Position numbers and translations under genes: made by a program. 38,542 nucleotides of DNA from Dehalococcoidia bacterium. Its GTDB lineage: Bacteria > Chloroflexota > Dehalococcoidia > GIF9 > AB-539-J10. Below the pieces are notes generated by a model. It saw only the letters and a program-made list of their open reading frames with translations. It was not told where the DNA came from and made no database searches. Below, piece after piece: positions 1-5,791 of the stretch (position 1 is the stretch's first letter; each line of letters opens with the position of its first letter). Location of the stretch: NCBI GenBank assembly GCA_030605665.1, contig JAUWHW010000073.1, positions 1 to 38,542 on the forward strand, in the 5' to 3' direction.

Positions 1-323
1 GTTCCGATGTGCAGGAGGTGGAGTCCCCTGACCAGCTTCTGAAGCATGAGTACGAACTCATCCTGCTTGATTGACGGGCAGCCGATTCGCTGAGCCGTGT
101 CCGTGGCTACCTGCGAGCTTGTGGCGGCCTCGCAGAGGTACCTGACGATGGAGTCGAATATCTCGCCGGCAGCCTTGCGTGAGAACGTCAGGGCCGCTAT
201 CTGGTCGGGCTCTGCTCCCAGCGCCAGGAGTTGGATGTACCGGTGAGCGAGCTGAAACGTCTTGCCCGAGCCGGCGGATGCCGCTATGGCTTTATGGCCG
301 ATTCTCTCTAGCGTTACCTTGCA
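1..323 (-). CDS. AddA/UvrD-like helicase, N-terminal part (runs off the window edge)
   Basis: Reading the minus strand leftwards gives an open frame with the Walker A motif ASAGSGKTFQL, then a second helicase motif TFSRKAAGEIFDSI, both typical of the N-terminus of UvrD/AddA superfamily 1 helicases. Only about 105 residues lie inside the window. It directly follows and overlaps the AddB-like nuclease gene, as expected for the addB-addA order, so it is probably the helicase subunit of a RecBCD/AddAB-type break-repair enzyme. I find no ATG, GTG or TTG in frame between the upstream in-frame TGA at 393-395 and the Walker motif. Only CTG (363-365), ATC or similar codons are available, so the start is unresolved. 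A GGAGGGAGG tract at the end of the upstream gene could be its ribosome site. The stated boundary is approximate. Confidence 0.75.
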
Positions 324-3169
324 CCTCCCTCCATGAAGGCCTCGAACGTTTCTATGTTTACACAGTCGGCAATGTCGGCATGAAACAGCCCCTCAAAATC
401 ATCATACTGCACCTTTGCCGACGGTGGCCAGAACCTCCGCCTCTGGATATTCTCAATGACGCCCTCAGCACAAACCCCAGCAGATTCCAGCAGGGCATCG
501 GACAAACCTTCCCATATCGCCACGCCCGTCTCGCTTACAGCCTTGGGCAAATTGAAATATCCCAATTCCATCCGTCCTTGAAATTCCTCTTTCTCACAAA
601 GCAGCAGACGGTAAAGCGGCAGTTGCAAATCAATCCAGCACTTCCCTGCGCCATTGATATCAACCATGGCATATTCCCATATATTCCGTGATAAGGAGCC
701 GATATGAGCTTTCTCAGGACTTTCCGCATTGTCGGAAGTCTTGTAATCTAAAACCCGTATCAGGCCGCTATCGCGGTGGCGATCAATGCGGTCAACCCTT
801 CCCCGGATGAGCATGCCAGACAGTTCTCGCTCAGCCACCATCTCGGAATGCATAATCTCCCAGCCTTCCCGAACCAGCCTCACCTGCTCATGCGCCGCTG
901 CAGTGAGTCGCTGCCGCGCCGCATCAAGCTGTATGCCCAGTTGCAGTGGTGTGGATGAGCCGAAGCGCTCCTTTATCCAATCCTCTGCCCGAGTGCACAG
1001 GAAGTCGCTCAGTTCATGTTCCTTTTCGCACTGGCGCATCCCATCAGCTCCAGCCATTTTCTGCAGGGCATAATGCACCATCTTGCCGAAGTCCATGGCG
1101 TCCAGCTCCCTCTTTTCATCGTCCAGCTCCTCCATGCCCAGAACATGTTTCAGATAAAAACGGAAGGGACAGGCAAGATAATCCTTAAACCAGGTAACCG
1201 GCAATCTCGACAGGTCCAGACGAGCGGCTTTGATGTCAGCAGGAGGCTTCACCTCCAGCGGAAAGCTTATTGTGGCGGGATGGTTATCCCGCCTCTCGTC
1301 GGGGTCGCCGAAAAGCCGCTCAACGCGGCGGGGCAATTCCTCATCGTCGCAGCAAAAGAGCAATCGCGACGGTTTCAACGGCTCGCCCTCGCTGCTCGTT
1401 TTTCCCGCAATGAAGCAGACCCTTCCCTTATCCTGACGGCGGGACTCGATAAGCCCGCGCATCAAATACATATCTCTGGCAAACCTGTCTGCATCGTGCC
1501 TGAGATTCAACTGGCTTCGAAGTGAATCGGGTAAAAATACATCGCTTAACTGGCTATCGGGCACCACGCCATCGTTCATTCCGGTGACAATCAGGAGCGA
1601 AGCACCATTCCAGGGCAGCTCAAGCCAGCCCTCAAGATCAATTACAGCGCCCTCGCGCTCGGTGGAGTAACGCTGCCCCTCCAGTCGGCGCAGCAGAAGC
1701 TCCAGGGCATACCTTTTCTCCACCCCGAGGGCTTCCAGAACTCCACCAGAAAACTCACGCAACGCAGCATCTATAAGCTCCGCCACCTCTATAAATTCCG
1801 CATCTTCGGGGTTGTTGGGGTTGAGCGTTCGACCCTGGTATATAGTCTGCAGCAGCGGCCGCACCACGGTGTCGAAGTCGCCTTTGCGGAAGTTATTCAC
1901 CTGCTCCCGTATGAACGCCACCGCCCTCTCCATGCCCCGGAATTTCCATCGCTCTTCCTCCCCCTGGCGAGAAAGGCAGGCGGTTATGTCCTCCAGTGCC
2001 TGTGGCAGGTAGGAGTTCTGGAAATCGTCCAGCTCTTTCAGCAGCCAGCGAGGCGACAGGTTGTATTTACTCTGAAGAAAGTTGAGCACGTCGGCGTGCC
2101 TCAGAAACGAACTGAAGGCTGCGTAGTCGCCCTCGTTGACCAGGGAGCGGAACGCCTCAAGAAGATAGTACAGCGGATGCTGGCTCAACGCCTTTCCCGC
2201 AGGGTCAAACGCCAGCAACCCCTTATCTTCAAGGTCGGCGGCTAAAAACGGCGTTACCCTGCCGTCGGGCACGCCGATGGCGATGTCGTTGGGGCCAAAG
2301 TGGTCAGCTTCTCCCGCTATAGCCTCCAACGTCTTTTTACTTTGGGAAATGGGAGTGCCCGCCAGGATGACGTTCTCCTCGGCATGGGGTATGTCGATAC
2401 GCAAATCACGCCAGCTCTCCGCTACGGGACGCCCCCATTCATCGAAATAGTCCGCCATCGATTGAGGGGCGTGTATCAATATAACAATGGAAACCTGCTC
2501 TTCGAGGTGCTCCAGCGACTGTATCACGAGTGGTGTGGGGTCGGGCACCGCCGCTATCACTATGCGCTCAACGCCCTCAGGCAGCTTCGGGTTTTGAGAT
2601 TGCTTTATCATGATATCAGACGGGTCGCATCTTCCCAGTTCTTCGAGCTGTTTCAGGTATGCTTCCTCTAGTCTGGCGAGGTCCCGCCAGCGCTCCGTCT
2701 CCTCCAGAACATCGCCGAATTTTTTTAGCACATCCGCAATCATGTAACCCCCCTCCACTAGAGCATCACGCAGTCTTTGAATCATCTCGCCTGTTTGCAT
2801 TGCCCAGGCGAAATTCTGCTCCGTCGCCCGTGCCGGGAAAAGCCCGCCGTATTCAGCGATGTCGGCTTTCATCAGCACATCGGCCCACACCACCGCTACC
2901 TCCGTGGGGTTTGCTATGTTCGATGGTTCATCGCTGGAATGCAGCAAGAAAGGTGGTGTTACCACCTGCGGTGAGAGCAGCGCCGTTTTCTGCTCGGCGC
3001 AGTGCAGCGCCAGCGCCTCCCGCAGCCGCCGCCCTGCCTGACGTGTGGGCACAATGATTAAGTCTTTCCCCAAATAAACGGGCCCCGAGAGCTGCTGTGG
3101 CAGAAGAAACTCCCGCACCTTCGCCGTCACCGGCGCATCCCAATTGAGAAAATATCGTTCTACAGGCAT
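314..3169 (-). CDS. addB: AddB-like PD-(D/E)XK nuclease, break-repair subunit
   Basis: A 951-residue protein. The N-terminus carries the PTRQAGRRLREAL segment seen at the start of AddB-type inactivated helicase domains. The C-terminal nuclease domain shows GRVDRID, then VLDYKT with Asp and Lys near residues 808 and 810, then a QLPLY segment, which together form the RecB-family PD-(D/E)XK site. A YLACPFRFYLKHVL segment near the nuclease domain matches the position of the first cysteine of the AddB iron-sulfur cluster. The trailing C-x5-C pattern is not evident, so cluster binding is uncertain. AddB works with the AddA helicase to process double-strand ends for recombination, and an AddA-like gene follows immediately. 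The ATG at 3169 has only a weak GGA ribosome site. Family assignment is firm, the exact subunit name less so. Confidence 0.82.
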   Translation of the reverse strand: MPVERYFLNWDAPVTAKVREFLLPQQLSGPVYLGKDLIIVPTRQAGRRLREALALHCAEQKTALLSPQVVTPPFLLHSSDEPSNIANPTEVAVVWADVLMKADIAEYGGLFPARATEQNFAWAMQTGEMIQRLRDALVEGGYMIADVLKKFGDVLEETERWRDLARLEEAYLKQLEELGRCDPSDIMIKQSQNPKLPEGVERIVIAAVPDPTPLVIQSLEHLEEQVSIVILIHAPQSMADYFDEWGRPVAESWRDLRIDIPHAEENVILAGTPISQSKKTLEAIAGEADHFGPNDIAIGVPDGRVTPFLAADLEDKGLLAFDPAGKALSQHPLYYLLEAFRSLVNEGDYAAFSSFLRHADVLNFLQSKYNLSPRWLLKELDDFQNSYLPQALEDITACLSRQGEEERWKFRGMERAVAFIREQVNNFRKGDFDTVVRPLLQTIYQGRTLNPNNPEDAEFIEVAELIDAALREFSGGVLEALGVEKRYALELLLRRLEGQRYSTEREGAVIDLEGWLELPWNGASLLIVTGMNDGVVPDSQLSDVFLPDSLRSQLNLRHDADRFARDMYLMRGLIESRRQDKGRVCFIAGKTSSEGEPLKPSRLLFCCDDEELPRRVERLFGDPDERRDNHPATISFPLEVKPPADIKAARLDLSRLPVTWFKDYLACPFRFYLKHVLGMEELDDEKRELDAMDFGKMVHYALQKMAGADGMRQCEKEHELSDFLCTRAEDWIKERFGSSTPLQLGIQLDAARQRLTAAAHEQVRLVREGWEIMHSEMVAERELSGMLIRGRVDRIDRHRDSGLIRVLDYKTSDNAESPEKAHIGSLSRNIWEYAMVDINGAGKCWIDLQLPLYRLLLCEKEEFQGRMELGYFNLPKAVSETGVAIWEGLSDALLESAGVCAEGVIENIQRRRFWPPSAKVQYDDFEGLFHADIADCVNIETFEAFMEGGAR

Positions 3170-3223
3170 GGGTTATGTTTCCTGCACCGTTTTTATTATT
3201 GGATGCTGTGGATTCATGCCTTA

Positions 3224-3229
3224 ATTATA
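3224..3229 (-). promoter_or_regulatory. Possible -10 element for the addB-addA genes
   Basis: The minus strand reads TATAAT about 55 bases before the addB ATG. No strong -35 hexamer sits at 16-18 bases. It lies just beyond the last cassette site, so addBA may have its own promoter rather than relying on read-through from the cassettes. Confidence 0.35.
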
Positions 3230-3381
3230 ACCCAATAGCTGCCCAGCAAACCTATCTCTGGTCAATGTTCTGTTGGAAAAGAGCCGAATAATCATTCTCC
3301 TACAGACAAAATGTTCTCTATTGGCGCAATGGGAGAATATCAATTGAACAATTTGGACTATGGTGCAGGCTTTTCACACAA

Positions 3382-3469
3382 GCCTAACGGTTCGAGCGTA
3401 TCTGAAGTTTCCCATAGGGGAATTTGGGCAAAGTGCCAAAGGCACCAAGACAGATGCGCTCTGTTAGGC
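3382..3469 (-). other. attC recombination site of the GIY-YIG cassette
   Basis: An 88-base imperfect palindrome. Its outer ends are GCCTAAC and GTTAGGC. Inside, GAGCGTATCTG on one arm pairs with CAGATGCGCTC on the other with one G-T type mismatch. The centre holds two further small hairpins (TTCCC/GGGAA and GTGCC/GGCAC). It begins 14 bases after the stop codon of the upstream cassette gene. Length, end boxes and folded centre fit the attC family. Confidence 0.78.
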
Positions 3470-3482
3470 GAAGGCGCCATAC

Positions 3483-3962
3483 TCATTTGTAATTAAAGCA
3501 ACATCTGAAGATGTTGATTAGTTTTTCTATGTTTCCTCTGTCAAGGTCGGTTAGACCATTGGGGTTAATGTTCAATTCTGAACAGACATCTTTTTCCTTG
3601 ATGATACATACCCTTAGGTTGGAGAGGATATTCAATTCTGCAAACTCTTTTATGAAATTTCTTTCTGGGTCGAAGCGCCTTCCCTTGTTAGCAAAGTTAT
3701 CTCTGCTTCCATTATTTGTATTAAGACGCCTGTTCAAATCGCCAACTTTACCCGCATAGAGAGGCTTCTTACCTTCTAAGATTATATACCAGCCACTTTC
3801 TGATGGTATCTGTCCAGTGGGAACCTCAAAATAGTATGGGGGTTTGAACCTCAACAGACAGTAACCGGAAGGATTTTGTATCAATTTGCCAATAACTTTT
3901 CTAAGATTATCCACCACCGTAGAATTATTAAAGTCAATTGTATTTACGATCAGGTCTCCCAT
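3483..3962 (-). CDS. Cassette-encoded GIY-YIG domain protein
   Basis: A 159-residue protein. Residues 57-80 read as a GIY-YIG nuclease core: GWY (57-59) takes the GIY place, YAG (69-71) the YIG place, followed by the K, DL and RRL residues of the first helix. A glutamate in GNIEKL (Glu146) could be the metal-binding catalytic residue. Such domains cut DNA in UvrC, homing endonucleases and some restriction enzymes. Single-domain versions of unknown target are common in mobile DNA. The ATG at 3962 has a TGAGGTG ribosome site at 3969-3975. The gene is bounded by cassette sites on both sides. Whether it acts on DNA, and for what, cannot be told from sequence. Confidence 0.72.
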   Translation of the reverse strand: MGDLIVNTIDFNNSTVVDNLRKVIGKLIQNPSGYCLLRFKPPYYFEVPTGQIPSESGWYIILEGKKPLYAGKVGDLNRRLNTNNGSRDNFANKGRRFDPERNFIKEFAELNILSNLRVCIIKEKDVCSELNINPNGLTDLDRGNIEKLINIFRCCFNYK

Positions 3963-3987
3963 ATAATCACCTCACAAAGGCACTTTC

Positions 3988-4065
3988 GTCTAACGTTTTC
4001 GGGTTTTGCGAAGCCATCACAGGCAGTGTGCACCTGCTTTATATCTTCGACAGGATTGCACCGTC
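3988..4065 (-). other. Degenerate attC site at the end of the HEPN-like cassette
   Basis: On the minus strand the downstream box GTTAGAC is intact at 3994-3988 and is preceded by an arm containing CTTCGC. The opposite arm shows only the short match TCGAAG and inner CAGG/CCTG pairing. No RYYYAAC box is found. The stop codon of the upstream gene (4039-4041) lies within this would-be site, so the 5' half of the site appears eroded and now codes for the protein's C-terminus. The left limit is firm, the right limit is a guess. Confidence 0.5.
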
Positions 4066-4878
4066 GGCTGCCCTCTTTAGATTAAGAGCCAATTGTGCAA
4101 GTTGCGCCTCCCCAGCTTTCAATTCGGCAAAATCCTTCTTGTTGTGCAATGCATGCTTGACCCGATTGTTGAAGAGACGAAGACTCTCAATATCTGCCTC
4201 CGTCAGTCCTGTTAAAGCAGAAGCTGCAGCATCGAAAGGTTTTCCTTTTCGATCTGTGTCTGCATTTACCGCTTTTTCAAATGCATTGTACAAAGACTTG
4301 TAACAGGACAATCCATCAGCGGACATTAGAGCTTCCCGATATCTCTTAATAGATTCAAAAATGTTTAACTCCAAAAGGCTTCGGTTTGGTGTGTCAAAAT
4401 TTCTAGCTGTAAGCAGCCTATTCGCTACCTCGAGGACTTGGGCTTCATCTAGACTTAGTTTAGTTACTAGAAGCGTGCTTACACTACCTGTTAGGCGAAG
4501 TGTCTCTGTTATGGTGATGAACTTCCCGGTAGGAGTGTCAACAACATCCACTTTCGATGGTACCTTACCTAATTTGATGGAGACAGGAAGTTGGTGAGGT
4601 TGCAAAGGCGAAAAAAGAATACGTGGATTCGTTAGAGAACAAGAAGTTGCTAGAACAAGACTGGCTTGCCCTGCCGTGAGATTGTGTGCGCCCCTATAGC
4701 CTAGATCAATTGCGTCTCTCACAGTAAATCGGTGAACTGAACGAGGACTGCTCTCACAATCTTCAACGCTAAGACGTCCCTCTGAGTTCTCAAGAGTTAT
4801 TTCTACTTTTGTGCGGTCCGATGGTGTTGCTGGATTGTCAACAAGTGCCGCTGTTAACTCTACGGTTAATGTGTCCAT
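4039..4878 (-). CDS. Cassette-encoded protein of unknown function with HEPN-like C-terminal motif
   Basis: A 279-residue protein that I do not recognise as a whole. The first ~140 residues are rich in short beta-like stretches. The C-terminal half is helical and carries NNRVKHALHN, in which Arg239 and His245 make an R-x5-H pattern like the R-x4-6-H motif of HEPN ribonucleases, placed between two helices as in that family. HEPN proteins often cut RNA in toxin or phage-defence systems, so a defence role is possible but only inferred. The ATG at 4878 follows a GGGAGGG ribosome site at 4884-4891. It lies in the cassette array, and its stop codon falls inside a degenerate attC site. Confidence 0.6.
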   Translation of the reverse strand: MDTLTVELTAALVDNPATPSDRTKVEITLENSEGRLSVEDCESSPRSVHRFTVRDAIDLGYRGAHNLTAGQASLVLATSCSLTNPRILFSPLQPHQLPVSIKLGKVPSKVDVVDTPTGKFITITETLRLTGSVSTLLVTKLSLDEAQVLEVANRLLTARNFDTPNRSLLELNIFESIKRYREALMSADGLSCYKSLYNAFEKAVNADTDRKGKPFDAAASALTGLTEADIESLRLFNNRVKHALHNKKDFAELKAGEAQLAQLALNLKRAADGAILSKI

Positions 4879-4906
4879 TATAATCCCTCCCTAATAAGTG
4901 CATGCC

Positions 4907-4989
4907 GCCTAACGTTCCGCGTGTATCTGAAGTCGCCGAAAGCGATTTGGATAAGGGCGTAAGCCCGAACCAGATACACGCTGTTAGCT
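4907..4989 (-). other. attC recombination site of the helical-protein cassette
   Basis: An 83-base site. The stem GCGTGTATCTG pairs perfectly with CAGATACACGC over 11 bases, and two small inner hairpins follow (CGC/GCG and GGGC/GCCC). On the minus strand the upstream box is AGCTAAC and the downstream box GTTAGGC. AGCTAAC is exactly complementary to the GTTAGCT box at the other end of the same cassette (5689-5683). That is what a cassette's own attC should show when circular. It starts 12 bases after the preceding stop codon. Confidence 0.82.
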
Positions 4990-5001
4990 GATGCGCAACC
5001 G

Positions 5002-5631
5002 CTATTTTTTGTCTGATCTTTTTAAGCACCTCTCTATACGCTTTCCCCACTCGCCAACCCACCCTTGTTCTAAGGCTTCCTTTGAAATTTTAATTGCGGC
5101 TTCAAAATTCTTAAGTTTTTCTTCAATTATAGCTAACTGCTCAAAACCTTTATGGCTTGGCAAAGGACTATCTTTATATTCTTTTTGAAAAGCAACTTTA
5201 GCTTTTGGTGATATTTCTATTTGTTGTTTACAAGCCTCAATTGCTTTCTCAAGTGCATCAGGGTCGTTATCTCGATTTCTGTAGTATGTTTCTATTTTGC
5301 TTTGATATAGAAAATGGATGTCTAAAATATTGCTTGATTCATTTATCATTTCTTCTGCTTTTTTGATAATTCTATATGCGATTGTTCTGTCGTCTTTTTT
5401 ATTAAACCAGCCCACAAGAGCTGATAATAAACCGATGGGAGTTTCGCTTGTATAAGAAATATTACCTTTAACCAAAGATTCTCCACTTGAACCAAGTGGT
5501 TGAAATGTTTTTACAATATATTCTCTTTCCGTTTCTGAAAAATTTGATAACCACCAGTCACTAAGCCCAAAATATTCGATACTGCCTTGGACTTGTTTTG
5601 ATCCTTTGTTGAAAACATTAGATATGCCCAT
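5002..5631 (-). CDS. Cassette-encoded helical protein of unknown function
   Basis: A 209-residue protein, low in GC by comparison with the neighbouring sbcC. The N-terminus holds an aromatic-rich segment (EYFGLSDWWLSNFSETE). The rest is predicted by eye to be helical, and residues from about 80 onwards look like degenerate tetratricopeptide-type helical pairs (ALEKAIEACKQQIEISP and NFEAAIKISKEALEQGW). No catalytic motif, signal peptide or membrane segment is visible. An AGGAGG ribosome site lies 8 bases before the ATG at 5631. It is the first cassette gene of the array, next to the sbcC side. Helical repeats suggest protein binding, but no function can be assigned. Confidence 0.65.
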   Translation of the reverse strand: MGISNVFNKGSKQVQGSIEYFGLSDWWLSNFSETEREYIVKTFQPLGSSGESLVKGNISYTSETPIGLLSALVGWFNKKDDRTIAYRIIKKAEEMINESSNILDIHFLYQSKIETYYRNRDNDPDALEKAIEACKQQIEISPKAKVAFQKEYKDSPLPSHKGFEQLAIIEEKLKNFEAAIKISKEALEQGWVGEWGKRIERCLKRSDKK

Positions 5632-5682
5632 ATTTGTTGCCTCCTAAAAAACAAATAAAAATAATTTAGGCAGTTGTATTTC

Positions 5683-5730
5683 AGCTAACGTGGATTATGC
5701 GAACTCAGGGTTCGCATAATCCACTATCCT
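5683..5730 (-). other. Hairpin with cassette boundary box, array-proximal attC-like site
   Basis: A perfect 15-base stem (5690-5704 with 5710-5724, loop of 5) is flanked on one side by AGCTAAC, which reads GTTAGCT on the minus strand, the downstream attC box. The opposite end reads GGATAGT instead of an RYYYAAC box, so this is an atypical or worn site at the sbcC end of the array. There is no T-run after the stem on either strand, so an intrinsic terminator is unlikely. A second small palindrome (AATTCC/GGAATT) follows at 5731-5746. Confidence 0.55.
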
Positions 5731-5791
5731 AATTCCATGTGGAATTGTAGCATTTGCGACATGACTGCGAAACCTGCTAAATTCGGACACC

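Larger units (their letters stand above)
3382..5730 (-). mobile_element. Integron gene-cassette array without integrase (CALIN-like), three cassettes
   Basis: Three genes on the minus strand (5631-5002, 4878-4039, 3962-3483) are each bounded by a GTTAGNY boundary on the upstream side. Two of the three are followed by a clear imperfect palindrome with RYYYAAC and GTTRRRY ends. The genes are unrelated, all on one strand, each with its own ribosome site, and AT-rich compared with the flanking sbcC and addB genes. These are the defining traits of integron cassettes with attC sites. No tyrosine recombinase (IntI) gene or attI site is seen in the window, so this resembles a cluster of attC sites lacking an integrase. 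The array sits between sbcC and addB. Cassette logic is well supported by the boundary complementarity, but mobility is not shown. Confidence 0.75.

Noticed and set aside
179..691. A 170-residue plus-strand reading frame opposite the AddB/AddA genes
   Set aside because: It lies antisense to well-supported nuclease and helicase sequence and resembles no family. Many such frames occur opposite the GC-rich genes in the first 12 kb.
3382..3400. The GGTTCGAG segment as a tRNA T-loop
   Set aside because: No acceptor or anticodon arms fit around it. It is an arm of the attC site.
3382..3482. A CRISPR-like array of short repeats
   Set aside because: The palindromic sites are 0.7-1.5 kb apart, differ from one another in their centres and flank genes. 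There are no regularly spaced repeats and no cas genes.
5690..5724. A perfect 15-base hairpin after sbcC as an intrinsic terminator
   Set aside because: There is no T-run after the stem in either direction, and a cassette boundary box directly abuts it. An attC-like site explains it better.
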